DNA of 48,720 nt. It comes from Lentisphaeria bacterium. GTDB lineage: Bacteria; Verrucomicrobiota; Lentisphaeria; Victivallales; UBA1829. The DNA is taken from NCBI GenBank assembly GCA_017615635.1, contig JAFZZR010000136.1:1-48720 (forward strand), written 5' to 3'. How positions within the stretch are numbered: the first letter of the stretch is position 1; the number at the start of each line of letters is the position of its first letter. A program made the translations under genes and the position numbers. This document shows, one piece after another, positions 16,623 through 24,588 of the stretch. The notes under the pieces were generated by a model that ran no database searches, was not told the origin of the DNA, and worked only from the letters and a program-made list of their open reading frames with translations.

Positions 16623-17951
16623 ATGAAGAAAATTTTCGTTCTGGACACCAACGTTCTGCTTTACAGCGCCCAGGCGCTGGAAGCCTTCGAGGACAACATC
16701 GTGGTCATCCCCATGACCGTCATCGAGGAACTCGATAAATTCAAACGGGATCAGGATGAACTGGGCCGGAACGCCCGGCAGGTCATCCGCAGACTCGATG
16801 AACTGCGTTCCCGCGGCCGTCTCTCCCAGGGCGTTCCCCTGGACGATTCCGTCGAGCCGGAGAAGAGCGGCATGGTCCGGATCGTTGTCAGCGAGGGCAA
16901 GCTGACTCCGATGGCCGATATGGGGATCGCCGACAACCGGATCCTCAATGTGGCGAAGATGCTGCGGGACGAGGGAAAATATCCGGTCCGGTTCATTACC
17001 AAGGATTTGAACCTTCGTTTGAAAGCCGATGCTCTGGATGTCGAGGTGGAGGACTATGATACCGAGCGCATCGAGTACGACGACCTGTACTCCGGCGTGC
17101 AGGAACTGGATACGGACTCCGCCTCCCTGGAGACACTCCGGAAGGAGAAGAATATCCCCATCCCCGACGGAACCCTGGTCTATCCCAATCAGTTCCTCAT
17201 TCTCAAGGATGCCGCCGAGCCCTCCCACTCCCTTCTCGGCTGGTGCCGTCATGACCGGATCGAAACGCTGCCCGACGGCGTCACCGACCGGGTTTGGAAC
17301 GTCTCACCCCGCAGCAAGGAGCAGCGCATGGCCCTTCAGCTCCTCATGGATCCCGAGATTCAGGTTGTCTCCCTGGTCGGGCAGGCCGGCTCCGGCAAGA
17401 CTCTTCTGGCCTTGGCCGCTGCCTTGGAACAGGTGGCAAAAGGCACCCTCTACGATAAGATCCTGGTTTCCCGTCCCATCGTTCCCATGGGCCGCGACAT
17501 CGGATTCCTTCCCGGCGACAAGGATGAAAAGCTCACCCAGTGGATGCAGCCCATCTACGACAACCTGGGCTTCCTTCTCCACAGCGGGAAGGCCGATACG
17601 CCCCAGCAGATACGCCGTCAGATCGATGAACTCAAGCGGTCCGGCAAACTGGAGATCGAGGCGCTGACCTACATCCGCGGGCGCAGCATCCCCCGCCAGT
17701 TCGTCATTGTGGACGAGGCCCAGAACCTTACTCCGCACGAGATCAAGACCATCGTCAGCCGCAGCGGCGAGGGCACCAAGATGGTCCTCACCGGCGACCC
17801 GTCCCAGATCGACAGTCCCTATCTGGATTCCACCACCAACGGCCTGACCTATCTCGCCGAGCGTTTCAAGCCTCTGTCCATCCACGGACACATCACGCTC
17901 CGCAAGAGCGAGCGCAGCGCCCTGGCCGCCGCCGCCGCCGAGTGCCTGTAA
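16623..17951 (+). CDS. PIN-domain/PhoH-domain ATPase (PhoH2-like)
   Basis: A 442-residue protein in two parts. Residues 1-150 are a PIN nuclease domain: FVLDTNVLLY (D8), VIEELDKFK and MGIADNRIL with conserved acids. Residues 210-442 are a PhoH ATPase: Walker A GQAGSGKT (253-260), Walker B FVIVDEAQNLTPHEIKTI and the GDPSQIDSPYLD sensor motif. PIN-PhoH proteins unwind and cut RNA in other bacteria, sometimes as a toxin of a toxin-antitoxin pair. No small antitoxin frame precedes it here; GAGAGGAGG ten bases upstream sets the start. A 12-bp hairpin follows. Confidence 0.93.
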   Translation: MKKIFVLDTNVLLYSAQALEAFEDNIVVIPMTVIEELDKFKRDQDELGRNARQVIRRLDELRSRGRLSQGVPLDDSVEPEKSGMVRIVVSEGKLTPMADMGIADNRILNVAKMLRDEGKYPVRFITKDLNLRLKADALDVEVEDYDTERIEYDDLYSGVQELDTDSASLETLRKEKNIPIPDGTLVYPNQFLILKDAAEPSHSLLGWCRHDRIETLPDGVTDRVWNVSPRSKEQRMALQLLMDPEIQVVSLVGQAGSGKTLLALAAALEQVAKGTLYDKILVSRPIVPMGRDIGFLPGDKDEKLTQWMQPIYDNLGFLLHSGKADTPQQIRRQIDELKRSGKLEIEALTYIRGRSIPRQFVIVDEAQNLTPHEIKTIVSRSGEGTKMVLTGDPSQIDSPYLDSTTNGLTYLAERFKPLSIHGHITLRKSERSALAAAAAECL

Positions 17952-17966
17952 ATCGATCTCAGCGCA

Positions 17967-18008
17967 GGAAAAACAGGAATCGTCGAGCGAGGTACCTCCT
18001 GTTTTTCC
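17967..18008 (+). terminator. hairpin after phoH
   Basis: GGAAAAACAGGA (17967-17978) pairs perfectly with TCCTGTTTTTCC (17997-18008) across an 18-base loop. The U-run is inside the stem rather than after it, so termination strength is uncertain. Confidence 0.5.
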
Positions 18009-18119
18009 CCCTGACATACTCGGGCCTTCTCCGATCGGTTTTGTGGTAATAGAAACGGTACTTTTTCAATCTTTTTTTTGACAGACGTTTGAAATCACCT
18101 CAGTTTTTTTGTTTTACGC

Positions 18120-18136
18120 CTTGCGTTTAACGCGAG
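18120..18136. promoter_or_regulatory. probable HigA operator
   Basis: CTTGCGTT-T-AACGCGAG: 8-base arms around a single central base with one mismatch. It covers the -35 box of the higBA promoter, where antitoxin autoregulation usually acts. Confidence 0.55.
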
Positions 18137-18148
18137 ACGATGTATATT
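18121..18148 (+). promoter_or_regulatory. higBA promoter
   Basis: TTGCGT (18121-18126), 16-bp spacer, TATATT (18143-18148). Starts about 20 bases before the higB ribosome binding site. Confidence 0.6.
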
Positions 18149-18170
18149 ATGGCCGGAGAGGAGGCTGCTG

Positions 18171-18449
18171 ATGATTGTGAATTACAAATGCAGGGAGACT
18201 CAAAGACTCAAAGCGGAAGGGACAAGTCGGAAGTTCCGTTCCATAGAACGTGTCGCATTGCGGAAACTGGATATGCTCGAAGCCGTCGTGGATGTGGAGA
18301 CCTTGCGGATTCCTCCCAGTAATCATTTTGAGGCTTTGCATGGGGATCGTGAAGGTCAATACAGCATTCGCATCAACCGGCAATGGCGGATCTGTTTCAC
18401 CTGGCACGATGGGAACATTTACGATGTTGAAATCACCGATTATCATTGA
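18171..18449 (+). CDS. higB: HigB-type toxin (RelE superfamily mRNA interferase)
   Basis: A 92-residue basic protein of the plasmid-maintenance killer (HigB) family. Diagnostic parts are IERVALRKLDMLEAVVDVETLRIPPSNHFE and YSIRINRQWRICFTWHDGNIYDVEITDYH, the usual C-terminal beta-sheet with conserved Arg and Trp. HigB toxins cleave mRNA on the ribosome. GGAGAGGAGG precedes the ATG. The gene is first in the operon, toxin before antitoxin, as is normal for higBA. The C-terminal YH end and length (about 92) fit the family. Confidence 0.93.
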   Translation: MIVNYKCRETQRLKAEGTSRKFRSIERVALRKLDMLEAVVDVETLRIPPSNHFEALHGDREGQYSIRINRQWRICFTWHDGNIYDVEITDYH

Positions 18450-18460
18450 GGAGGTGCATC

Positions 18461-18757
18461 ATGATCAGAATGAAAAATTTGATTCATCCCGGCGAAATTC
18501 TGCTGGAAGAATTTTTGAAGCCGATGAACATCAGTCAGAACAAACTGGCAATGGATATTCATGTTCCGGCGCCGAGGATCAATGCCATTGCAAAGGGAAC
18601 GAGATCCATTACCGCGGATACTGCGCTGCGTCTGGGCAAGTATTTCGGAACCGGACCGGAATTCTGGCTCAATCTTCAGTCCAACTATGACCTGTGTGTT
18701 GCAGCTGCGGAATCACGGCAGGAAATTGACGCCATTCCGAAGCTTGCTTATACCTGA
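18461..18757 (+). CDS. higA: HigA-type antitoxin, XRE family
   Basis: A 98-residue antitoxin. The start at 18461 follows GAGGAGG, which overlaps the higB stop; an earlier in-frame GTG would lie in that site. HPGEILLEEFLKPMNISQNKLAMDIHVP is the HigA leader plus the first helix of the helix-turn-helix, and INAIAKGTRSITADTALRLGKYFGTGPEFWLNLQSNYDL is the conserved remainder. It neutralises HigB and, in the family, represses the operon with the toxin. Confidence 0.95.
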   Translation: MIRMKNLIHPGEILLEEFLKPMNISQNKLAMDIHVPAPRINAIAKGTRSITADTALRLGKYFGTGPEFWLNLQSNYDLCVAAAESRQEIDAIPKLAYT

Positions 18758-18825
18758 AAGCACGAATCCGATTCAGCACGTTCCGCCTGGACCGGGAATG
18801 GGGATCCCGTGCCGGGCGGTCCCTG

Positions 18826-20031
18826 TCAGAGTTTGAAGTCGGCGGTCTCTCTGGCGTAGGCGTCGGCGTAGCGGGAGAGGATTTTGTACTTCTCGCCCCG
18901 GGCCTTTTCGATGTGCGTTCCCCCGATCTGGAAACAGGCGGCGCCGCCGGAGGCCGCGCCCCAGGCTGCCGCTTCCAGCAGAGAGAAGGAGCCGGGTGTG
19001 CGGCCCGCATCCATCTGGAGGATCAGGGAGGCCACGATCCCGCCGGCGAAGTTGTCGCCGCATCCGGTGGTATCGCCGATCTTCTCCGGGTGCTCCTGCA
19101 TATCCTTGCCGACGAGAGCGGAGACGGGAAGATCGTAGACGCGTCCGCTGGGGAGGAAGATCCGGCCGTCGGACCAGGCATGGAAGACTTTTGCGCCGTG
19201 AGTGATGAAGAAGGCGGAGACGCCGGACTTCGTGAAGAAATCGCATGCTTCTTCCAGCGAGGGCTTTCCGGAAAGGCGGAGAGCCTCGTCGGCATCCACG
19301 ATCAGGAGGTCCATATCTTTCCAGGAGTCGGGATAACCCAGGGGCCAAGGAGCATTGGGATCCTTCTTTTCATTCCGGAAATCGAACACGGTGCTGACGA
19401 TGTTGAGTTTGCCTTCCCTGCGGCCGCGGCGAAGCAGATCGCCCAGAGCATCGTGCAGGGCCGGGACCAGCGCAGTGGCGGAGAACCAGAGAATGTCGCC
19501 CCGGAAGAACGAATCTCCCAGCTGATCGGGCGTCATGGCGGCGGCCGCGCCGATCCGGTTGATGAAGGTGCGTTCCCCTTTTCCTCCGTTGGCCTTGGGA
19601 TCGGAGAGCACGTAGGTGCAGGGGGTGGCTCCGGGATACTCGCGGAAATTCGTCATATCCACATCGGTCTGGCCGATCATGCTCCGGATGAAGGATCCGG
19701 CCTCATCGGCGCCGCAGGCTCCGTAGAAACAAACGGAGACCGGCTTGTCGTACAGGATTTGGGAAGCGTTCACCGCGCCCACGATGGCGGGGCCGCCGAT
19801 ATTCTCGATGCCCGAGGAGGGATCTCCCGTGATCTCTTCCAGCAGCGCATCAAAATCGATCCCCGCAAACGTCTGAAGATCCTCTGCAAAAACCAGTTTG
19901 CCTGGGGCGATCCCGCCGTCTCCGTTCTTCCGGGAGAGAAGACGTTTCATCACGGGGGTCCCGAAGTTGATGTTGGGGTAAAGATGATCCACCAGGCAGC
20001 AGCCGCAGACGGAAAGATTCCATTGTTTCAT
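18826..20031 (-). CDS. PfkB family carbohydrate kinase
   Basis: A 401-residue ribokinase-fold sugar kinase. The start MKQWNLSVCGCCLVDHLYPN has AAGGAG upstream; 18 more in-frame codons precede it but are not conserved-looking. GDTTGCGDNFAGG (about 319-331) is the PfkB signature with catalytic D326. SVCFYGACGADEAGSFIRSMI (99-119) is the first family block. A long lid insertion and a GERTFINRIGAAAAM block are also typical. It phosphorylates a sugar or sugar-like molecule with ATP; the substrate is unknown. The gene is divergent from nifU, and its promoter overlaps a cluster of TTTTGCA repeats. At 401 residues it is longer than ribokinase (about 310). Confidence 0.85.
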   Translation of the reverse strand: MKQWNLSVCGCCLVDHLYPNINFGTPVMKRLLSRKNGDGGIAPGKLVFAEDLQTFAGIDFDALLEEITGDPSSGIENIGGPAIVGAVNASQILYDKPVSVCFYGACGADEAGSFIRSMIGQTDVDMTNFREYPGATPCTYVLSDPKANGGKGERTFINRIGAAAAMTPDQLGDSFFRGDILWFSATALVPALHDALGDLLRRGRREGKLNIVSTVFDFRNEKKDPNAPWPLGYPDSWKDMDLLIVDADEALRLSGKPSLEEACDFFTKSGVSAFFITHGAKVFHAWSDGRIFLPSGRVYDLPVSALVGKDMQEHPEKIGDTTGCGDNFAGGIVASLILQMDAGRTPGSFSLLEAAAWGAASGGAACFQIGGTHIEKARGEKYKILSRYADAYARETADFKL

Positions 20032-20091
20032 GATTTCTGAACTCCTTTCACTCACGGGCGGGCCGGGGACACAACCCTCCCTCACAGTGTA

Positions 20092-20119
20092 CTAATAGCC
20101 TCGTTTTTGCATTTTGCAA
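20092..20119 (-). promoter_or_regulatory. promoter for the PfkB kinase
   Basis: On the minus strand TTGCAA (20119-20114), 16-bp spacer, TATTAG (20097-20092). The -35 lies inside the TTTTGCA repeat cluster. Confidence 0.45.
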
Positions 20120-20129
20120 ACGTGCAAAA
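20105..20129. promoter_or_regulatory. TTTTGCA repeat cluster, possible operator
   Basis: TTTTGCA (20105-20111), TTTTGCA (20112-20118, continuing AA) and the inverted copy TGCAAAA (20123-20129) lie in the divergent kinase/nifU gap and overlap the kinase -35. Confidence 0.45.
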
Positions 20130-20154
20130 CACTTTTTTCTTTCTTTTTTTTCGG

Positions 20155-20183
20155 TTGCAATACGGGAGAAGAGGGGATATATT
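20155..20183 (+). promoter_or_regulatory. nifUS promoter
   Basis: TTGCAA (20155-20160), 17-bp spacer, TATATT (20178-20183), about 80 bases before the nifU start. Confidence 0.6.
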
Positions 20184-20263
20184 ATCCGGCTTCACCCGAT
20201 CCGGACGGCGAGTCCGGGGGAGGGATTCAGACGCTTATTCAGAGCAGAGAGGAGAGTGCGGAT

Positions 20264-21127
20264 ATGTGGAATTACAACGAAAAAGTGATGGATCATTTTC
20301 TCAATCCCCGGAATGTGGGAGAGATGGCGGATGCCGATGCCGTGGCGGAAGTCGGCAACATGAGCTGCGGCGATGCGCTGAAGCTGTATCTGAAGCTGGA
20401 TGAGGCGGGAAAGATCAGCGATGTGAAGTTTCAGACCTTCGGATGCGCCAGCGCCATCGCGTCCAGCTCCGCCCTCACGGAACTGGTCAAGGGCATGACG
20501 CTGGAGGAGGCTTCCAAGGTCACGAACCGGGATATCGTTGCCATTCTGGGCGATCTGCCCGAGGAGAAGATGCATTGCTCCGTCATGGGCATGGAGGCTC
20601 TTCAGGCCGCCATTGCGGACTACCGGAAGAAAAAAGGTCTGCCCGGCGGCGAGGAGCTCAAAAACGAGGATCACGAAGGCCGGATCGTCTGCAAATGCTT
20701 CGGCGTTACCGATGTCCAGATCCGGAACGTTGCCCGGATCAACCACCTGAAGACCGCCGCCCAGATCACCGAGTACACCAAGGCCGGCGGCGCCTGCGGC
20801 CACTGCCTCGACAAGATCCAGGAGATTCTGGATGACCTGAACCGGGAAACGGCGGGGGAGGGCGACCGTCCGAAAGACGAGTTTTCCGCGCTGACCCCTG
20901 TCCGGAAGATCCTCCGGATCCAGGACGTCATCGACAAGGAGATCCGGCCCCGTCTGGAGCATGATGGCGGAAGCATCGAACTGATCGATCTGGACGGCAG
21001 CACGGTGAAGGTGCGCCTGAAGGGCGTCTGCGCCACGTGTCCCAACGCCACGCTGACGCTCCGCAAGCTCGTCCAGGCGAAACTGAACGAATATCTTTCC
21101 CCCGATCTGACCGTGGAGGAGGCGTAA
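20264..21127 (+). CDS. nifU: NifU-type iron-sulfur cluster scaffold, three-domain
   Basis: A 287-residue full-length NifU. Domain 1 (1-125) is IscU-like with C35, D37, C61 and C105 as cluster ligands. Domain 2 (about 141-192) is a BFD-like [2Fe-2S] domain with C143, C145, C178 and C181. Domain 3 (about 212-285) is the NfuA-type domain with C256-A-T-C259. The MWNYNEKVMDHFLNPRNVG start follows AGAGGAG; upstream in-frame codons are low-complexity leader DNA. It builds Fe-S clusters with sulfur from NifS, encoded immediately downstream. No nitrogenase genes are near, so it is likely the general assembly system, as in some other anaerobes. Confidence 0.96.
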   Translation: MWNYNEKVMDHFLNPRNVGEMADADAVAEVGNMSCGDALKLYLKLDEAGKISDVKFQTFGCASAIASSSALTELVKGMTLEEASKVTNRDIVAILGDLPEEKMHCSVMGMEALQAAIADYRKKKGLPGGEELKNEDHEGRIVCKCFGVTDVQIRNVARINHLKTAAQITEYTKAGGACGHCLDKIQEILDDLNRETAGEGDRPKDEFSALTPVRKILRIQDVIDKEIRPRLEHDGGSIELIDLDGSTVKVRLKGVCATCPNATLTLRKLVQAKLNEYLSPDLTVEEA

Positions 21128-21128
21128 T

Positions 21129-22307
21129 ATGATCCGCAAAGCCGTTTACTTCGACAACAACGCCACCACCCGCGTGGCTCCCGAGGTCCGCGATGCCATG
21201 CTTCCCTTCCTCGACGAGTTCTATGCCAACCCTTCCAGCATCCACCGTTTCGGCGGCCAGCTCGCCGCCTGCGTGGAAGAGGCAAGGGCGAAGATGGCCG
21301 CTCTGCTGGGCGCGGAACAGCCGTCCGAGATCCTGTTCACCTCCTGCGGCACCGAGAGCGACAGCTCGGCTCTCCTCAGCGCCGCATCCACCTGTCCCAA
21401 ACGCAGGAAGATCGTCACGACCACCGTGGAGCATCCGGCCATCCTCAACCGCGTCCGGGATCTGGCCCGGCACGGCTACCGCGTGACGGAGATTCCCGTG
21501 GACGGAAAGGGCCGTTTGGATATGGATTTTGTGCGGACGGCCATCGATGACGACACTTTGATCGTCTCCATTATGTGGGCCAATAACGAAACGGGCAATG
21601 TCTATCCGGTGGAAGAGCTTTCCGAAATGGCCCATTCCGTCGGCGCTCTTTTCCATACGGACGCGGTCCAGGCCGTCGGCAAGGTCCCCTTCCGTCTCTC
21701 CTCAATGCCCGGAATCGACATGCTCAGCCTCTCCGGACACAAAGTCCATGCGCCCAAGGGCGTCGGCGCCCTGTACATCCGCCGGGGCGTCCGGTTCCAT
21801 CCGTTTGTCCTGGGCGGACATCAGGAGAGCGGCCGCCGGGCCGGCACGGAAAATGTGGCGTCCATCGTGGGCATGGGCAAGGCGGCGGAGCTGGCACTGG
21901 CCGGGATCGAAGAGGAAAATACCCGGGTCCGCGCACTCCGCGACAAGCTGGAAAAAGCTGTGCTTGAAACCATTCCCTGCGTGCGGGTCAACGGCGATCC
22001 GGAACACCGGCTGCCCAACACCACGAACATCTCCTTCGAGTATATCGAGGGCGAATCCATCCTCATGCTCCTGGACCTCGACAACATCTGCGCGTCCAGC
22101 GGCAGTGCCTGCACCACCGGAAGTCTGGAGCCCTCCCATGTCCTTCGGGCCATGGGCGTGCCGTATACCGCGGCGCACGGTGCCATCCGCTTCAGCTTCT
22201 CCCGGTACAATACGGAGGAGGAAGTGGACTTCACGCTTTCGAAACTGCCCGGGATCATGGAGAAACTTCGCGCGATCTCGCCGTACTGGAGCCGTCGGAA
22301 CAAGTAA
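21129..22307 (+). CDS. nifS: cysteine desulfurase NifS
   Basis: A 392-residue PLP enzyme that takes sulfur from cysteine for Fe-S assembly. The PLP lysine is K205 in SLSGHKVHAPKG, H102 lies in TTVEHPAIL and the catalytic persulfide cysteine is C328 in SSGSACTTGSLEPSHVL. VYFDNNATTRV at the N-terminus is the family opening. It begins two bases after the nifU stop, so they form an operon. Slight divergence from NifS/IscS (e.g. SACTTGSLE rather than SACxSGSxx) is within the family range. Confidence 0.96.
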   Translation: MIRKAVYFDNNATTRVAPEVRDAMLPFLDEFYANPSSIHRFGGQLAACVEEARAKMAALLGAEQPSEILFTSCGTESDSSALLSAASTCPKRRKIVTTTVEHPAILNRVRDLARHGYRVTEIPVDGKGRLDMDFVRTAIDDDTLIVSIMWANNETGNVYPVEELSEMAHSVGALFHTDAVQAVGKVPFRLSSMPGIDMLSLSGHKVHAPKGVGALYIRRGVRFHPFVLGGHQESGRRAGTENVASIVGMGKAAELALAGIEEENTRVRALRDKLEKAVLETIPCVRVNGDPEHRLPNTTNISFEYIEGESILMLLDLDNICASSGSACTTGSLEPSHVLRAMGVPYTAAHGAIRFSFSRYNTEEEVDFTLSKLPGIMEKLRAISPYWSRRNK

Positions 22308-22325
22308 GCTCAAGCTCCGCGGTCG

Positions 22326-22952
22326 TCAGACGACGCTGCGCAGCCCGGCACAGACTTCTCCGCATCCGGATTTCTTGCAGGAATCCTTGCAGAGCGCGAG
22401 AAACAGAGCGTGGAATTCGCCGTAAAGATCCGTGTCGGGCGGCAGTCCGTCCATGAAGATCTTCTGCAGCTCGTCGTAGGGCAGATCGCCCCGGATCCCC
22501 ATGTGCCGCGAGGCTGCACGCCGGGTATAGGCATCAATGATGAACACGGGCTTGCCGAACGCATAGAGCAGAATGTCGTCGGCCGTCTCCCGTCCGATCC
22601 CCCGGACGTTCAGAAGCCGGTTCCGCATGCCCGGGAGGTCTTTTGAGGCGAGGAAGGCGGATTCATTTTCAAGAAAGAATCCGGCCGCTTCTTTCAGATA
22701 AGTGCATTTCTGACGGTAAAAGCCCGCCGGCCGGATGATTTCCCTCAGCGTGTCCTCCGGTTCGGCAAGAATACTGTCCGGCGTCGTCAGCTTCGCCGAT
22801 TCCAGATTCGCCAGCGCTTTTTCCACGTTCCCCCAGGCCGTGTTCTGGACCAGAACCGCTCCGGCCACGATCTCCCAGCGGTCTCCGCTTTTGCAGGGCC
22901 ACCAGCCCTGGGGACCGTATATCCGGAGCAGGGTGTGAAAGAAATCCAGCAT
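22326..22952 (-). CDS. endonuclease III-domain DNA glycosylase (MagIII-like)
   Basis: A 208-residue HhH-GPD glycosylase. The helix-hairpin-helix LLNVRGIGRETADDILLYAF (113-132) is followed by the catalytic D140 (VFIIDAYTRR). The Lys that gives endonuclease III its lyase activity is Glu here (GRETAD), as in MagIII-type monofunctional 3-methyladenine glycosylases. Four C-terminal cysteines (188, 192, 197, 201; spacing C-x3-C-x4-C-x3-C) differ from the endonuclease III Fe-S pattern. The start at 22952 was chosen over an ATG at 23045, because a clear terminator lies between them. A 7-8 bp hairpin sits just before the ATG; no Shine-Dalgarno is seen. Confidence 0.85.
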   Translation of the reverse strand: MLDFFHTLLRIYGPQGWWPCKSGDRWEIVAGAVLVQNTAWGNVEKALANLESAKLTTPDSILAEPEDTLREIIRPAGFYRQKCTYLKEAAGFFLENESAFLASKDLPGMRNRLLNVRGIGRETADDILLYAFGKPVFIIDAYTRRAASRHMGIRGDLPYDELQKIFMDGLPPDTDLYGEFHALFLALCKDSCKKSGCGEVCAGLRSVV

Positions 22953-22987
22953 GGATGAGGACTTCGGCGAAGTCCGCGTCCGGCCGT

Positions 22988-23019
22988 AAAAAGAAGGTCC
23001 GGAGCGTTTGCCCCGGACC
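22988..23019 (-). terminator. intrinsic terminator after hpf
   Basis: On the minus strand GGTCCGG (23019-23013), 10-base loop, CCGGACC (23002-22996), then TTCTTTTT. It lies 41 bases past the hpf stop. Confidence 0.85.
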
Positions 23020-23060
23020 GTATCGATTTTCTTCCCTTGAGACATGGAAGGATTTCGAAC

Positions 23061-23396
23061 TTATTCGGCTGCCTTCATTTCCTCGTCTTTGAGGCCGGTT
23101 CCGCTGTGGTCCTGCTTGCGGTCCAGATAACGGCGCGCCTGCGTGGCCGCCTTTTCAACAGCCTCGTCAATGGCCTTGTAGACGTTGTCGAAGGCAGAAG
23201 ACGCTGCCGTCACGGGATTGCCCTTCACCGCGATGGAGAGAGAGGCGGTGATCAGGTTTCTCTGCATATCGAGAACCATGGACGCACCGTTGATTTTCAG
23301 CCGGAATTCGGAAAAAGCGCCTTCGATCGCGCTTTCCGCGTACTGACGGACTTCGTTGCCGATCTCAAAATGCCGGACGCTGATGGTGATTTCCAT
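23061..23396 (-). CDS. hpf: ribosome hibernation-promoting factor, short form (HPF/YfiA)
   Basis: A 111-residue protein with the beta-alpha-beta-beta-beta-alpha fold of S30AE/RaiA. It opens MEITISVRHFEIGNEVRQYAE, continues with FRLKINGASMVLDMQRNLITASLSIAVKG, and ends DNVYKAIDEAVEKAATQARRYLDRKQD plus a charged tail. It has no long-HPF dimerisation domain. AAGGAGG eight bases before the ATG fixes the start; the frame is open for 49 more codons upstream but a strong promoter lies in that stretch. HPF binds the 30S subunit and inactivates ribosomes in slow growth. It is monocistronic: own consensus-like promoter, own terminator. Confidence 0.93.
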   Translation of the reverse strand: MEITISVRHFEIGNEVRQYAESAIEGAFSEFRLKINGASMVLDMQRNLITASLSIAVKGNPVTAASSAFDNVYKAIDEAVEKAATQARRYLDRKQDHSGTGLKDEEMKAAE

Positions 23397-23478
23397 AATG
23401 AACCTCCTTGAAGTTCGGGCCTGTTGTTTCTGTCTGCACAGGAACCGCGGATCGGCCCGTTTCTGCGGTCCCTCTGTC

Positions 23479-23507
23479 ATTATAAAACGTCCTCTGCTAT
23501 TTTTCAA
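23479..23507 (-). promoter_or_regulatory. strong promoter for hpf
   Basis: On the minus strand TTGAAA (23507-23502), 17-bp spacer, TATAAT (23484-23479). It predicts a leader of about 75 bases. Confidence 0.7.
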
Positions 23508-23555
23508 GGCCCGGAAACAAAAAAAATACGACTTTCCGCGCATTTCCCGGGAAAA

Positions 23556-24362
23556 TCAGCGGCCCGAACGCATCTTCCCCGGGGAAAAACCGTGAAATTT
23601 CCGGAAAACGGTGGAAAAATTCGCCGGATCCGGACAGCCGACCGCCGCGGCGATTTCCTTGACCCGGAAGTCCGGCTCCTTCATCATCCGGAGCGCGGTT
23701 TCCATCCGGAGGGTGATCAGATATTTCCGGGGCGAAGTGTTCAGGTATTTCCGGAAGATCCGGTTGAGCGTGGCCGTACTCACATGGATCCGATCCGCCA
23801 GCCCGGCGGCGTTTTGCGGATGGTTCAGATTCCGGGCGATCCAGGAAAGAAGGTCCCGCAGGTTTTCCGGCATGGTCTCCTTCCCCGTAAGCGACGAGGC
23901 CAGATCGATCAGGGAAAAGCTGAGCCGGGAGACCAGGCCCGGCTGATTTTCCGAAGGCTCCTTCAGCAGCGCGTACAGCCGATCGTATATTTCCCGCAGA
24001 TCGCTGCCCGGAGGTGCAGGGAAGGTCCTCTTCAGATCCATGCCGCGCAGAAGTGACTCCAGCGCGCTGCCCCGGAGGATCAGGGCGGACCGCTCGGATT
24101 CGGTCAGCGTTCCCGTTTCGTAATCCGAGCCCGGCGGCAGAAAGATGAGTTCGTCCTTTTCCGCAATGAACGAAGCGTCGTCGATCCGGACCGCCGTTTC
24201 TCCGGCCAGCACCAGCGTGACGGCCAGATAATCCGTGCCGATGCGCCGGCGCCAGTCACCGGGTTGCGCGATCGTATGAAAGTAGCTGGTGCAGGCGAGC
24301 AGAAAATAAGGCTCTCCGGGACGGAATATCTTCTCGCAGCTTCTCTGACGGGAATCTTCCAT
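23556..24362 (-). CDS. AraC family transcriptional regulator
   Basis: A 268-residue regulator. Start 24362 (MEDSRQRS) is preferred because GAAGGA sits six bases upstream; ATG 24440 would add 26 residues but lacks a ribosome binding site. Residues 1-150 are a cupin-type sensing domain (DYLAVTLVLAGETAVRID, DELIFLPPGSDYETG). The C-terminal pair of helix-turn-helix motifs runs HVSTATLNRIFRKYLNTSPRKYL and VKEIAAAVGCPDPANFSTVFRKFHGFSPGKMR. It is divergent from a GH10 gene and their promoters overlap, so it probably regulates that gene in response to a sugar; the ligand is unknown. Confidence 0.93.
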   Translation of the reverse strand: MEDSRQRSCEKIFRPGEPYFLLACTSYFHTIAQPGDWRRRIGTDYLAVTLVLAGETAVRIDDASFIAEKDELIFLPPGSDYETGTLTESERSALILRGSALESLLRGMDLKRTFPAPPGSDLREIYDRLYALLKEPSENQPGLVSRLSFSLIDLASSLTGKETMPENLRDLLSWIARNLNHPQNAAGLADRIHVSTATLNRIFRKYLNTSPRKYLITLRMETALRMMKEPDFRVKEIAAAVGCPDPANFSTVFRKFHGFSPGKMRSGR

Positions 24363-24482
24363 CTCGATCCTTCGTCCGGCGGACGTATAGGTTTTTGCCC
24401 GGGGCGGATCCCGGCGGTATGGCGTTTTCAGTATTTTCATGGATGATTGTTTTTAAAAGGTTTTTAATCCGATAACAAACAT

Positions 24483-24511
24483 AATATACGTTCCGGATGC
24501 TTGTTTTTCAA
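24483..24511 (-). promoter_or_regulatory. promoter for the AraC regulator
   Basis: On the minus strand TTGAAA (24511-24506), 17-bp spacer, TATATT (24488-24483). It overlaps the -35 of the divergent GH10 promoter. Confidence 0.6.
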
Positions 24512-24529
24512 TACGGGATGCTATATATT
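24501..24529 (+). promoter_or_regulatory. promoter for the GH10 gene
   Basis: TTGTTT (24501-24506), 17-bp spacer, TATATT (24524-24529), with an alternative extended -10 TGCTATATA two bases earlier. The leader to the GH10 start is about 50 bases. Confidence 0.5.
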
Positions 24530-24588
24530 CCCCCATGTCGCAGTACAGAAATCCGATTCAACAAAAAAAAATCAGGAGATTTTGCACG

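Noticed and set aside
16623..17951. PIN-PhoH as part of a toxin-antitoxin pair
   Set aside because: No small antitoxin gene precedes it; only the ATPase/nuclease call is supported.
18758..18825. GGACC...GGTCC inverted repeat as a terminator for higBA or pfkB
   Set aside because: Short arms and no T-run.
20264..22307. Nitrogen-fixation cluster suggested by nifU and nifS
   Set aside because: No nitrogenase or other nif genes nearby; the pair is also the general Fe-S system in several non-fixing anaerobes.
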